Assembly: GCF_000421405.1 (NCBI RefSeq) | Contig: NZ_ATWY01000008.1 | Span: 1 to 64,000, forward strand | Origin: Butyrivibrio sp. NC2007 | Lineage (GTDB): Bacteria > Bacillota > Clostridia > Lachnospirales > Lachnospiraceae | DNA: 64,000 bases | Reading direction: 5' to 3' | Part shown: piece by piece, positions 7,001 through 15,084 of the stretch | How the letters are laid out: the number at the start of each line of letters is the position of its first letter | Numbering within the stretch: the stretch's first letter is position 1 | Notes under the pieces: model-generated | Seen by the model: only the letters and a program-made list of their open reading frames with translations | What the model was told of the DNA's origin: nothing | Databases searched by the model: none | Program-made: the position numbers and the translations under genes

Positions 7001-9094
7001 AGCATCTATCTTAATGGTTCCGTCCTGGGCTACCTTCCACTTGATAACGGCGGACTTGCCCTTTCCGGGGTTTACGAAATCTCTTTTGATCTCGAGATCT
7101 CTTTTATCCTTGTAGCGCTCCTCTCCCGGGTCATAACCTCTCATATTGTAGGCAACAAACGGTGCATCGCCCTTAGACTCCTGATAGAACCATCCGTTAT
7201 CACCCTGCTGCCCAAAGTCAAACTTCACATCAGCAAAGTTCTGCCTGGTCTCGCTCTCATCGATCTCCACGTCCTCCTCTGTGACAGCCCCTGAAAGGTC
7301 AAAAATCGAGAACTCATAGTTTCCGGCATCATAGGCATTATTGGTCTTTCCGTTGATCACCATTGTTATGCAGTCATCTTTTTTGACAGGAAGTGCAGCC
7401 ACATCAAGGCGCTTTGTCACTTCCTGCTTTCTGTCGGCAGCAAACTCCTCGCGCACCAGAACGGTATCGTTATGATAGAGCGTAACCCTTGTTCCATCGG
7501 GGTAGCCCGGATTCTTGTCCTCATTTTTAAACTTGGTGTAGGAAGCATCGATCTTAATGTTTCCGTCCCTGGCAACCTTCCACTTGATAACCGCAGACTT
7601 GCCTCTTCCGGGATTGACAAAGTCGTTTTTGATCTCCAGATAAGTGCTGTCAAAATATCTGTAATCCGCTTCCTCGAACCTGGCCATGTTAATGGCGCCA
7701 ACCGGTTCGTCCTCAAATCCCTCCTGATAAAACCAGCCGTTCTCACCCTGCTTTCCAAAGTCATACTTTACATCTGCGTAGTTTTCTCTTGTATCATTTC
7801 CCTCGATGATCACATCGTTTTCAGTCTTAACATTCGACCTGTCAAAAATGGAAATATCAAAACTTCCGCCGTCGTAAGAAGCATTACCTCCGGCTTCCAC
7901 CACGAAGTACAGCCTGTCCTTTGTGCTTAGAGAAACATTCTTTTCTCTGAAGGAAATCTCATTTGTTCCCTTGGCAGGAGCTGCAACTTTCCTGGAAAAG
8001 AGCTTTTGAGTGTTCTTATATACTGAAACCACAACGCCATCAGGCCAGTCTGGGTTTCCATCATTTTGCTCAAACTTGGTGTAAGTTCCCCTGATTTCAA
8101 CAGCTCCGTCTGAGTATGGCTGCCAGCAAAGCATCGCTGCATCATTTATGGCCGGATGAATAAAGAACTGACTGATGGTAAGATTTGGCGAAGTGCAGTT
8201 CATGTATTCACCGTTTTTCTCAGTAGATACAAGCTTTGCATCAGTAACGCTCTTACCACACATATAAGTCCAGCCGTTGCTTCCCTGAACGCCGAAGTCA
8301 TCTGCAAAGTATGCGTTGTTATCAATTCTCTTTCCGTCTCTTACAGCTTCCGGGCCCTTTGCATTAACATCTGAGATTGCCACATACAAAGATCCGCCGT
8401 CATAGGCATTATTCATGTTGGGATCAACAACAAAGTAAAGGCTCTCTAAATCTTCAACATGGATGTCCTTTAGCGCCTCTTCCACAACTTCTTCCCTGTC
8501 TGTCCTGGCATCAACGGAGTATCTTGCAATAGCCTCTTCCCCCTTGTAAACATAAAGCGTTACTCCGTCAGGGTAATTTGGATTCTTGTCATTGTTTACA
8601 TTTTTTACATAGGCAAGTTCAATGTTAATATCACCGCTCTCAGCAGCCCTCCATTCAAGAATTGGTGAAGTTCCCTCTGCCGTATGAATGAAGTTTGATT
8701 TTATCTCAAGTCCGGTTTTTCCGGGCTGAAAGTATCTGTCGCCGTCAAAGTTTTCAACTCTCTTTGACTTAACGGGGTCCAAAGAAGAACCGTATCTGTA
8801 AAACCACCCGTTTTGTCCCTGCTCCCCGAAGTCTGCAACATTGAATGCATTGTTGGTCCTTTCCGGATCGTCCGTAAACTCCGGTTCAACATAGTTATCC
8901 GTATTAAAAGAGGCAGGCCATGCATTTGCAAGTGCCATTATTTCATCTTCGATATTTACGATCACTCTGCTTTCTTCTTTTGAAAACATCGCACATGCAG
9001 TTGCAGTAAAAGCCACCACACAGGCAAAAGCAACTCCGGATATTGTTTTATGACCTGCGATCATACCAAATACCTTTTTAAAAAAGTCCCCCAT
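4061..9094 (-). CDS. secreted nine-module repeat protein, probable carbohydrate binding
   Basis: A 1677-residue exported protein. The N terminus has lysines, a hydrophobic stretch (about 16-32) and a weak lipobox-like ATAC. Nine modules of about 175-185 residues follow, starting near residues 87, 265, 444, 625, 807, 983, 1162, 1337 and 1522. Each opens with a DFGEQGxNGWxY motif, has a central YTKFxNxDxNPxxPDGV segment and ends near NNAYDGG plus a beta-strand. Modules 8 and 9 are near-identical and joined by an acidic linker; modules 3 and 4 are also close. There is no catalytic signature, sortase motif or C-terminal membrane segment. The gene follows the GH32 gene by 26 bases with a good GGGAGG site, so the two are co-transcribed. 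I infer a surface glycan-binding role in fructan use; the module family was not recognised. Confidence 0.75.
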   Translation of the reverse strand: MGDFFKKVFGMIAGHKTISGVAFACVVAFTATACAMFSKEESRVIVNIEDEIMALANAWPASFNTDNYVEPEFTDDPERTNNAFNVADFGEQGQNGWFYRYGSSLDPVKSKRVENFDGDRYFQPGKTGLEIKSNFIHTAEGTSPILEWRAAESGDINIELAYVKNVNNDKNPNYPDGVTLYVYKGEEAIARYSVDARTDREEVVEEALKDIHVEDLESLYFVVDPNMNNAYDGGSLYVAISDVNAKGPEAVRDGKRIDNNAYFADDFGVQGSNGWTYMCGKSVTDAKLVSTEKNGEYMNCTSPNLTISQFFIHPAINDAAMLCWQPYSDGAVEIRGTYTKFEQNDGNPDWPDGVVVSVYKNTQKLFSRKVAAPAKGTNEISFREKNVSLSTKDRLYFVVEAGGNASYDGGSFDISIFDRSNVKTENDVIIEGNDTRENYADVKYDFGKQGENGWFYQEGFEDEPVGAINMARFEEADYRYFDSTYLEIKNDFVNPGRGKSAVIKWKVARDGNIKIDASYTKFKNEDKNPGYPDGTRVTLYHNDTVLVREEFAADRKQEVTKRLDVAALPVKKDDCITMVINGKTNNAYDAGNYEFSIFDLSGAVTEEDVEIDESETRQNFADVKFDFGQQGDNGWFYQESKGDAPFVAYNMRGYDPGEERYKDKRDLEIKRDFVNPGKGKSAVIKWKVAQDGTIKIDASYTKFKNEDKNPGWPDGTRVTLYHNEEVLRQEEFLADTEKEVTKRLDVPAIDVSKDDYITMVVNGKENNAYDAGKFEFSIKGLSPLTGQTESNVIDWGRVRTNNASAVDDFGSQGNNGWCFQSGYYLDPDFAVNVERFVDGDKYTTKDGIEIKRDYIMPANKGRSANVKWVAAQDGKIDIMASYTKLKNEDANPDWPDGVTVYLYKNGDVLKREDFDPLTDRTVTKDFNVEGLDVRKGDKITLLVDGRSNTAYDGGNYTFVIEDAELKTMKMVNESGENRANLAFDFGEQGSNGWYYLEGRSIDRAEVLSVKTTDNSGFVSRKQKGLEVKKDFVQPRLNADAMYKWVVAADGNIDVTGQYVKFGHNDPNASWPDGVTVNIYKNKTNIYNAVAGCYKGEGNDNVKTIDIKNLQVKKGDILTFDVGCNRNNAWDGGRLEIDIADCEAKKVVVGDEVRSNRTVLGKLENFEQGADGWWFLEGTDLRNARVLSYMNEDKTAFVSPTNNGLEMKKDFVHPGEKKAAIYQWVVYEDGQIDVLGDYTKFGHNDENPDYPDGVKFSIFLGDEELKAVDVKAFAGDGNDNKVSFMMDKLDVKRGDKLSFVIDAGSNISFDAGGLSVSIYEAKQKPEGEEARTNYTNLYDAFGEQGSDGWYYGMCDWNGANFEELEYDSEAGRYYNDGKPELKADFVEPGNGRNAAYQWVVAQTGTIRVKGEYTKFANDEDPEANGVCMRIFINGEEKKWLGGEIQGNFSGVAVKGFDEQYTVHEGDILMFAIDPDGNDSYDGGKLSVTIEDADGIAGDDPEKDPDEEPDDSEDDGRTNNTNLRDAFGEQGSDGWYYGMCDWNGSGFEELNFDSEAGRYAGDGKPELKADFVEPGNGRNAAYRWVAARNGAVKVYGSYTKYANSDDADANGVCMRIFLNGEEKRWIGGDIQGNFDHEVVKEFYEEFTVSKGDVIMFAIDPDGNDAYDGGTLSVTIEAVQ

Positions 9095-9120
9095 GATTAC
9101 CTCCCTAAAAGACTGATCGT

Positions 9121-10635
9121 TTATTTATAAATCTTTATATCCTCAAAGCGCACCTTTGAACCGACCCCAAACACTCCAAAGTCCGAAGCCTGCGACAGAT
9201 ACATTCTTGCAGTAAATGCGATCTCATCATTTACATACATGCTCACAACACCGTCAGCTATCAGCATTGAAACATCCAATTCATCCTTATCACTGATGTC
9301 GTATGGCACATAGGACTGAGCCGTTCTCTCCATGATGTTGCTGCCGTTGTAAAAATCTATCCTGCCATTTGCTCCATCAAAGACAATGTTTAGTCGTCCC
9401 ACACTCTCCTCATTGGTGTTAAAGCAAAATCCGAACATTCCGTCCTTATCAAAGTCCCTGATCGTGGTCTTAAATAAATAGCTTCCCGACAGCTCTTTAA
9501 ATCCCGCCATCTCATACTTATCTCCGGCAAAAGAGATGCATCCATCCTCAAATTCACCCGACTCTGCCATCTTAACCGGCTGTATCTCAAGCTCATTTGA
9601 TAAAAGAGCTTCCACCTCCGGATTAAGCACCGGACTAAGTGTTCCGTCTTCGTGCTGCATCAGAAGATGAGTTACCATGTTACCGCCCCAGTCATAGTCC
9701 TCTGAGTCTGTGTGGCTCTTTTTGGTTCCGTTCCAACCGACTATATAGAGCTTCTCGCCATCCGTCTCCATCCTTCCGGCATAAAAGCCGTTGCAATCAA
9801 ATATGTCTCTCTCGGGAATCTTAAAAGGTCCGTCGAAATTATCTGCTATTCTGTAATGCACCAGCCTGTTGGGCCACTGATCTGAAAAAGACAGATACCA
9901 TTTCCCCTTATACAAAAGAACCGATGGACACTCCAGGTTTGAATCCGTGCCCATATCATTTTCAAAAAAGACTCCGGCATCTTCCCAGCTCTTTAGATCT
10001 GTTGATGTATATCTTGCAATTACACCGATGTTGTCTTTCCTTGTAGCAACCAGCATTGAATAACAGTTCTTGGAATCTGTATAGAATACGTAAGGATCCC
10101 TGAAATCATTTTGAGAATAATTCTCGTTTGCATAGAGTGTATCCTCTGGTATCTTCTCCCAGTTCTCAAGGTCCGTACTGACAGCATGCATAACTGCTTC
10201 CTTGGGTTCAAACATATCGTTATGTCCTGTGTAGAAAGCGTGATACCTGCCGTCGCTTCCCTTTATCACACTTCCGGTTCCGAGGGCTATATCCTGAGCC
10301 TCCACATCATCCGCGTAGTTTATGACAACTCCCTTATCTTCATAGGCGGTAAAATCCTTTGTCCTTAAAAGCCCCCATGGGTGGTAGCCCTGCTTTCCGT
10401 CCCTTTGATCTGCCAGAAAGAAAACATTAAAGTTTCCGTCGTCATAAAAAGGCATCGTATCGCCGATAAGACCTTCGCTTGACGTAGGAAACAGCACATG
10501 ATCTTCTATGCTCTCCCCTAGATACCTCTCATCTGATGCACTCTCCTCTGCTGCATTTGCTACTTCTTCAGTTCCGCATCCCAATAGGCAAGTTGCAACA
10601 ATCCCCGCTATAATAAATGTCTTTATCTTTCTCAT
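9121..10635 (-). CDS. GH32 family glycosidase lipoprotein (beta-fructosidase type)
   Basis: A 504-residue surface lipoprotein: signal peptide ending in the lipobox LLGC (C20). A five-bladed propeller of the GH32 type follows, with the nucleophile-region equivalent GDTMPFYDDG, the transition-state RDP motif in NDFRDPYVF and the acid/base EC motif in SNLECPSVL. A C-terminal beta-sandwich (about residues 355-504) follows, as usual in GH32. The family hydrolyses sucrose, inulin or levan; surface anchoring and the neighbouring binding protein favour a polymeric or oligomeric fructan. It is first in a two-gene operon divergent from a LacI regulator, with operator-like palindromes in the shared region. 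Exact linkage specificity cannot be read from sequence. Confidence 0.88.
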   Translation of the reverse strand: MRKIKTFIIAGIVATCLLGCGTEEVANAAEESASDERYLGESIEDHVLFPTSSEGLIGDTMPFYDDGNFNVFFLADQRDGKQGYHPWGLLRTKDFTAYEDKGVVINYADDVEAQDIALGTGSVIKGSDGRYHAFYTGHNDMFEPKEAVMHAVSTDLENWEKIPEDTLYANENYSQNDFRDPYVFYTDSKNCYSMLVATRKDNIGVIARYTSTDLKSWEDAGVFFENDMGTDSNLECPSVLLYKGKWYLSFSDQWPNRLVHYRIADNFDGPFKIPERDIFDCNGFYAGRMETDGEKLYIVGWNGTKKSHTDSEDYDWGGNMVTHLLMQHEDGTLSPVLNPEVEALLSNELEIQPVKMAESGEFEDGCISFAGDKYEMAGFKELSGSYLFKTTIRDFDKDGMFGFCFNTNEESVGRLNIVFDGANGRIDFYNGSNIMERTAQSYVPYDISDKDELDVSMLIADGVVSMYVNDEIAFTARMYLSQASDFGVFGVGSKVRFEDIKIYK

Positions 10636-10647
10636 TGTTCCTCCTTT

Positions 10648-10661
10648 GGTGCTTTTGCACC
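10648..10661. promoter_or_regulatory. operator-like palindrome in the GH32 leader
   Basis: GGTGCTTTTGCACC is a perfect inverted repeat (five-base arms, four-base loop) just upstream of the GH32 Shine-Dalgarno site and downstream of the predicted promoter. The related TGTGC...GCACA palindrome at 10766-10780 suggests that both are sites for the divergent LacI protein. Confidence 0.55.
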
Positions 10662-10677
10662 ATCTTTTGACAGCATT

Positions 10678-10706
10678 ATAATACCATTATGTTTCATTTG
10701 TATCAA
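10678..10706 (-). promoter_or_regulatory. putative promoter of the GH32 operon
   Basis: Minus-strand TTGATA (10706-10701), a 17-base spacer and TATTAT (10683-10678). The start site would fall just before the 10648-10661 palindrome, a position suited to repression. Confidence 0.5.
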
Positions 10707-10765
10707 TTAAAAAGTGCATTTGTCACACATTTTCGTGTAATACCACTTTTTATGCAGGTCTAATT

Positions 10766-10780
10766 TGTGCATTTTGCACA
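10766..10780. promoter_or_regulatory. second operator-like palindrome of the fructan locus
   Basis: TGTGCATTTTGCACA has five-base arms and shares the GTGC/GCAC halves with the leader site 118 bases away. Paired sites at this spacing suit LacI-family looping or cooperative binding. This is inference from symmetry and context. Confidence 0.5.
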
Positions 10781-10793
10781 TCTTGTAATCGGC

Positions 10794-10835
10794 GTAATGT
10801 TACATTTGACACATTACATCAATTCAAGGTATCAT
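10794..10835 (+). promoter_or_regulatory. putative lacI promoter overlapping an inverted repeat
   Basis: TTGACA (10806-10811), an 18-base spacer and TATCAT (10830-10835) precede the LacI gene. The inverted repeat GTAATGT (10794-10800) / ACATTAC (10811-10817) overlaps the -35 element and could serve autoregulation. Confidence 0.45.
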
Positions 10836-10867
10836 ATTAAACAGTAAAGAAAGATATTGGGGGAATT

Positions 10868-11932
10868 ATGGGAAACAGAGTAACACTGCAGGAAATAGCT
10901 GACGCCCTGGGAATGTCAAGAAACACAGTATCAAGAGCACTGAACAACTCAGGAAGTGTATCAGCCGATACCAGGAATAAGATATGCCAGATGGCTACTG
11001 CCATGGGCTATAAGCAGTTCACAACAATTGAATCCGCTCCGGTCCAGACGGGAAGCGCTTCTTTTGCAAATAAAGACAAGATGGAGATTGCGCTCTTTAC
11101 GCACTCCTTTCCCGGAGCATCTCACTCCGGAACCAAGCTCCTTGAAGCCTTTCAGAACAAGATTGATTCTCTTGGCTACAAGCTTTCAATAAATATAATT
11201 AAGGACTACGAGATAGAAAATCTGTGCTTTCCGTCCAACATAAACCTCGATAACATCGCAGGAATTCTATGCATCGAGCTCTTTTCCATGGAATACAGCA
11301 GATTCCTGTGTTCGCAGAATATTCCTATCCTGTTCGTTGATACTCCTATTATGCAAAAGAGCTCTCTCATGGCTGATACACTCTACATGGAAAACCTCTC
11401 GAGTGTTTACCGCCTGATAAGCTCTCTGATCCATGCAGGAAAAAGAAATATCTCTTTTGTCGGAGACAGATTCCACTGTCAGTCATTTAATGAGAGATGG
11501 CAGGCTTACGTACTGGCACTTGCCGACAATGGTATCGCAGTAAGAACAGATCTGTGCATACTTGATGACGACTCAAGTCCCTATTTTGATCCGGATTTCA
11601 TAGCAGAAAAGATCCGCTCCTTTAAGGCTCTTCCGGAGGTTTTCTTCTGTGCCAATGATTTCCTTGCAACCTCCACCATGAAGGCTCTTAAGCAGATGGG
11701 AAAGAACATACCGGGAGATGTTCTCGTTTGTGGCTTTGATAATTCACCTGAGGCAACCATAATTGAGCCAAACCTTACTACAGTTAAGATTCACAGCAGC
11801 TCCATGGGTTATACCGCTGCCGATCTCTTACTTGCCAGAATCGCAAATCCAAGCATGCCTTACAAAAAGACCTATATCGAAACAGATGTCATCTACAGAC
11901 AATCGACAGGTTCCATAGAAAATGCGCAATAA
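10868..11932 (+). CDS. LacI family transcriptional regulator of the fructan locus
   Basis: A 354-residue regulator. The N-terminal helix-turn-helix reads TLQEIADALGMSRNTVSRAL, followed by the hinge helix and a periplasmic-binding-protein-like sensor domain (about 75-345) with the closing segment VCGFDNSPEATIIEPNLTTV. It is divergent from the GH32 operon and shares the 232-base region that holds its candidate operators. The likely effector is a fructose-containing sugar, inferred only from the neighbours. ATG preceded by GGGGG with a good spacer. Confidence 0.9.
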   Translation: MGNRVTLQEIADALGMSRNTVSRALNNSGSVSADTRNKICQMATAMGYKQFTTIESAPVQTGSASFANKDKMEIALFTHSFPGASHSGTKLLEAFQNKIDSLGYKLSINIIKDYEIENLCFPSNINLDNIAGILCIELFSMEYSRFLCSQNIPILFVDTPIMQKSSLMADTLYMENLSSVYRLISSLIHAGKRNISFVGDRFHCQSFNERWQAYVLALADNGIAVRTDLCILDDDSSPYFDPDFIAEKIRSFKALPEVFFCANDFLATSTMKALKQMGKNIPGDVLVCGFDNSPEATIIEPNLTTVKIHSSSMGYTAADLLLARIANPSMPYKKTYIETDVIYRQSTGSIENAQ

Positions 11933-11958
11933 AAAAAGAGACCTTTTGGTCTCTTTTT
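11933..11958. terminator. bidirectional terminator between lacI and def
   Basis: The stem AGAGACC / GGTCTCT with a TTTT loop is flanked by A-rich and T-rich tracts. It starts directly after the lacI stop codon and serves both this gene and the convergent def gene. Confidence 0.88.
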
Positions 11959-11969
11959 ATTGCGACGTA

Positions 11970-12482
11970 TTACTCCGCATTGTCCTCATATTCCTGTTCC
12001 TGCTGTGCCACGAGATCCTCGTTATCTACAAGATCTCCCTCTACCTTCTCAACATACATGTGACCGTCGAGATGATCGAGCTCATGACAGATGGCTCTTG
12101 CAAGGAGCTCCTCGCCCTCTATCTCATACTCATTGCCATCAAGGTCCATAGCTCTTGCTATTACATGATTGGGTCTGGTTACGATACCTGACTTGCCGGG
12201 AAGTGAAAGACATCCCTCGTATCCTGTCTGCTCTCCATCCTTCTCAACGATAACCGGATTGATCATTACAAGTGGCTGATCAGCTTCAGGTGATACATCA
12301 ATTACAACTATTCTCTTAAGCACACCAACCTGTGGTGCTGCAAGTCCCACGCCGTTCGCTTCATACATGGTATCGAGCATATCCTCTACCAGCTCTCGAA
12401 CTCTGGGTGTTATCTCTTTTACCTCCCTGCACTCCTTGGCAAGGACGTCGTCTCCATATTCTCTGATTTGTCTTAAAGCCAT
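11970..12482 (-). CDS. def: peptide deformylase
   Basis: Removes the N-formyl group from nascent proteins and pairs functionally with Fmt. The 170-residue protein has all three metal-site motifs: GVGLAAPQVG (about 44-53), EGCLSLPG (about 88-95) and HELDHLDG (about 134-141). It lies 52 bases downstream of priA in the same direction. Its usual partner fmt is about 8 kb away beyond the fructan locus. The C-terminal acidic, glutamine-rich tail is unremarkable. Confidence 0.98.
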   Translation of the reverse strand: MALRQIREYGDDVLAKECREVKEITPRVRELVEDMLDTMYEANGVGLAAPQVGVLKRIVVIDVSPEADQPLVMINPVIVEKDGEQTGYEGCLSLPGKSGIVTRPNHVIARAMDLDGNEYEIEGEELLARAICHELDHLDGHMYVEKVEGDLVDNEDLVAQQEQEYEDNAE

Positions 12483-12534
12483 TTCCTACTCCTATATAAA
12501 AACTGATATTTTAATTTGATTGTACGTAACCTAA

Positions 12535-14799
12535 TCATACGGTATGCATGGGGTCAAAGTCAAATTGAACGGTTATGGTCTTTAACTTGCCCATTGCCTC
12601 AAGCTCTTTTATATAGCCCTCAAGCATATCCTTGAGGCCGACTAAAACGTCATAGTCAGCGAGCTTAACATAGATGACTATCCTGTACACATCATTCACT
12701 TTGCCAATTGAGCCAAAAGCCGGTCCGATAAAGACCGCTCCCGGGACCTTTCGCTGCTCCATGACTGCACGGAGTCTGGTGGCAAACTGCATTCCTTCAT
12801 CTTCATCCTTACTAAAGAGCTGAACGCAGAGCATATGCGATACCGGTGGATAGCGCAGCATCTTCCTGTAGGATATCTCCTCCTCGTAAAAAGAAGCATA
12901 ATCCTGCCTTGATGCCGTCTGAATGCTGTAGTGCTCAGGCTGATAGCTCTGAATAACTACATTCCCCGGCCTTGTACCTCTTCCGGCTCTTCCCGCCGCC
13001 TGGGTAAGGAGCTGGAAGGTCCTCTCGCTGGCTCTGAAGTCACTGGCATAAAGAGACATATCCGCAGCCAAAATTCCCACCAGCGTAACATCCGGGAAGT
13101 CGTGTCCCTTTACGATCATCTGTGTTCCGACAAGGACATCAGCCTCTTTATTTGCAAATGATGAAAGGATCCGGTCAAAGCTTCCCTTGGTTCTGGTGGT
13201 GTCGGCATCCATTCTAAGGACACGGGCCTGTGGCCAGTACTTCTTAACCTCATCCTCAATCTGCTGGGTTCCAGCCCTGAAGGAGGAGACATATTTCGAG
13301 CCGCACTTGGGACAGATTCTTGGCCTTACTTCCTCATGTCCGCAGTAGTGACACACAAGCCTTCCGCCTCTGTGTTCGGACAAAGACACATCACAGTGAG
13401 GGCACTTAAAGACATGTCCACAGGCTCTGCAGGAAACAAAGCCCGCCAAGCCTCTTCTGTTGATAAAGAGCATCGCCTGCTCGCCCTTTGAGAGTCTGTC
13501 CGCCATAAGCTCCTGAAGCCTTAATGAGAAAATTGATCTGTTACCGGCTCTTAGTTCCTCTCTTAGGTCAGCTATCTCAACCTCCGGAAGTGTTCCTCCC
13601 GTAAGTCTTCTCTTCAGCTCAAAGAGATGATACTCCCCTGTAGTTGCCCTGTAATAGGACTCAAGGGAAGGGGTAGCTGAGCCCAGCACAACACAGGCCC
13701 CATCGGGAAGGAGCCTTGAAAGCTCTATTGCCGTCTCCCTTGCATGATATTTGGGAGCATTGTCGCTCTTGTAGGTCTGCTCATGCTCCTCGTCTATGAT
13801 GATTATCCCCGTATTTGGAAACGGTGTGAAAAGAGCTGACCTCGGCCCTATGATAATATCGATATCATTCTGCCTTGCCCTCTCCATCTGGTCGAACTTC
13901 TCTCCCGGAGAAAGTGATGAATTCATTACGGAAACTCTATCTCCGAAGTGCCTGTAAAAGCGCATCAGTGTCTGGTAGGTCAGAGCTATCTCAGGAATCA
14001 GAACAATAGCCTGCTTCCCGCGCTTTATCATGTTATCAATAAGAGCAATGTAAACTTCAGTCTTGCCACTGCCCGTTATTCCATGGATCAGATAGGTATC
14101 TCTCTTGCCCTCATCGTAGTCTCTGCTAACAGTATCTACAATGTTCTGCTGCTCAGGGCTAAGCACCTTATCTTCATATCTTGTGGTAGTGCCGGCGATT
14201 GGATTTCTGAAATACTCCTCGCTGTCAATCCTGATGATTCCGGCTTCGCTCATGCTCTTAAGAGTCTGAGAGCTGACACCGAGCTTATCCGTAATCAGTT
14301 CATAAGGAATTCTCTCTCCGGCATTTTCTATAAGCTCTTTTAAAATCCTCTCTCTGGCCTTCTGCTTCTTGCTCATGCACTCATAATACGTCTCTTTCGC
14401 ATCTTCCAAAGACGTGCGAAGTGACACGAACCTGTGCACCTGCCTCTTCATCTTCTTACCGGATGGAAGCACCGTCTTAAGAGCCGCATTCATGGTTCCG
14501 CCGTAGTTTCTCTTCATCCACGCTGCGAGCTTTATTGAAATATCATCAGCAGAAGTCATTTCACTTGATCTGCCAAGTATCTCCTTGATCTTGTCCGGAT
14601 CCCAATTAGCCTTGTCAGTCAGCTCAATAACATAACCCTTTCGCTTCGTATCTCCCTTACCAAAGGGCACAACAACACAATCCCCGACCTGGATCTTACT
14701 CTTAAGGCCGTCCGGAACTCTATACTGAAAAAGCCTATCCACCTTCTCATGAGATATATCAATTATTATATTCGCGTATAATACTGAAGTATTTTCCAT
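12535..14799 (-). CDS. priA: primosomal replication restart helicase PriA
   Basis: A superfamily 2 DNA helicase of 754 residues that reloads the replisome at stalled forks. It shows the N-terminal 3'-DNA-binding domain, Walker A GITGSGKTEVY, a DEEH box, the zinc-binding cysteine pairs (CRACGHVFKCPHC, CHYCGHE, CPKCGS) inserted in the helicase, and motifs TQMIVKGHDF and QAAGRAGRG. It heads the priA-def unit. ATG start. The upstream region holds a 180-bp structured element. Confidence 0.98.
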   Translation of the reverse strand: MENTSVLYANIIIDISHEKVDRLFQYRVPDGLKSKIQVGDCVVVPFGKGDTKRKGYVIELTDKANWDPDKIKEILGRSSEMTSADDISIKLAAWMKRNYGGTMNAALKTVLPSGKKMKRQVHRFVSLRTSLEDAKETYYECMSKKQKARERILKELIENAGERIPYELITDKLGVSSQTLKSMSEAGIIRIDSEEYFRNPIAGTTTRYEDKVLSPEQQNIVDTVSRDYDEGKRDTYLIHGITGSGKTEVYIALIDNMIKRGKQAIVLIPEIALTYQTLMRFYRHFGDRVSVMNSSLSPGEKFDQMERARQNDIDIIIGPRSALFTPFPNTGIIIIDEEHEQTYKSDNAPKYHARETAIELSRLLPDGACVVLGSATPSLESYYRATTGEYHLFELKRRLTGGTLPEVEIADLREELRAGNRSIFSLRLQELMADRLSKGEQAMLFINRRGLAGFVSCRACGHVFKCPHCDVSLSEHRGGRLVCHYCGHEEVRPRICPKCGSKYVSSFRAGTQQIEDEVKKYWPQARVLRMDADTTRTKGSFDRILSSFANKEADVLVGTQMIVKGHDFPDVTLVGILAADMSLYASDFRASERTFQLLTQAAGRAGRGTRPGNVVIQSYQPEHYSIQTASRQDYASFYEEEISYRKMLRYPPVSHMLCVQLFSKDEDEGMQFATRLRAVMEQRKVPGAVFIGPAFGSIGKVNDVYRIVIYVKLADYDVLVGLKDMLEGYIKELEAMGKLKTITVQFDFDPMHTV

Positions 14800-14890
14800 T
14801 CAATCCCCTACAAAAACCTTTCAGACTATTATACCACGCCCTAATCTAATCCCTTTGACACCCGCATCATAACGTAAATTATTTGAAGAA

Positions 14891-15070
14891 GGCTCCGCCT
14901 GGGGGCTCCCGGCCAATATATGTGAGCATTTTTGAGTTTGTCCTGTGGAGATGAGACCTATCAATCTCAAGTGCCTATGCACGCAGAGATTGATGTCCAG
15001 GGCTCATCGGAGCGCTTAGGACAACGAGAAAATGATCACATATATTGGCCGGGAGCCCCCAGGCGGAGCC
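14891..15070. ncRNA. structured intergenic element, copy A (candidate RNA or DNA fold)
   Basis: An outer stem of about 35 perfect and 10 further imperfect pairs (14891-14937 with 15025-15070) encloses an 87-base core (14938-15024). Core helices: TTGTCCT/AGGACAA (14938-14944, 15018-15024); GATGAG/CTCATC (14950-14955, 15003-15008); ATCAATCTC/GAGATTGAT (14960-14968, 14986-14994); GTGC/GCAC (14971-14974, 14979-14982). The core recurs at 24057-24143 with compensatory changes in three helices, while the outer stem differs. It lies between the murE stop and the priA start. The strand of action is unknown because both strands fold. No match to a family I recognise. Confidence 0.7.
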
Positions 15071-15084
15071 AAACCAAATTCTTC

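Noticed and set aside
11922-12191. Plus-strand frame of 89 codons opposite def
   Set aside because: Antisense to the clear def reading frame and starts inside the lacI end and its terminator.
14891-15070. Group II intron, IS200/605 end or omega-RNA
   Set aside because: No domain V-like hairpin, no adjacent reverse transcriptase, TnpA, TnpB or IscB gene, and the length is only 180-200 bases.
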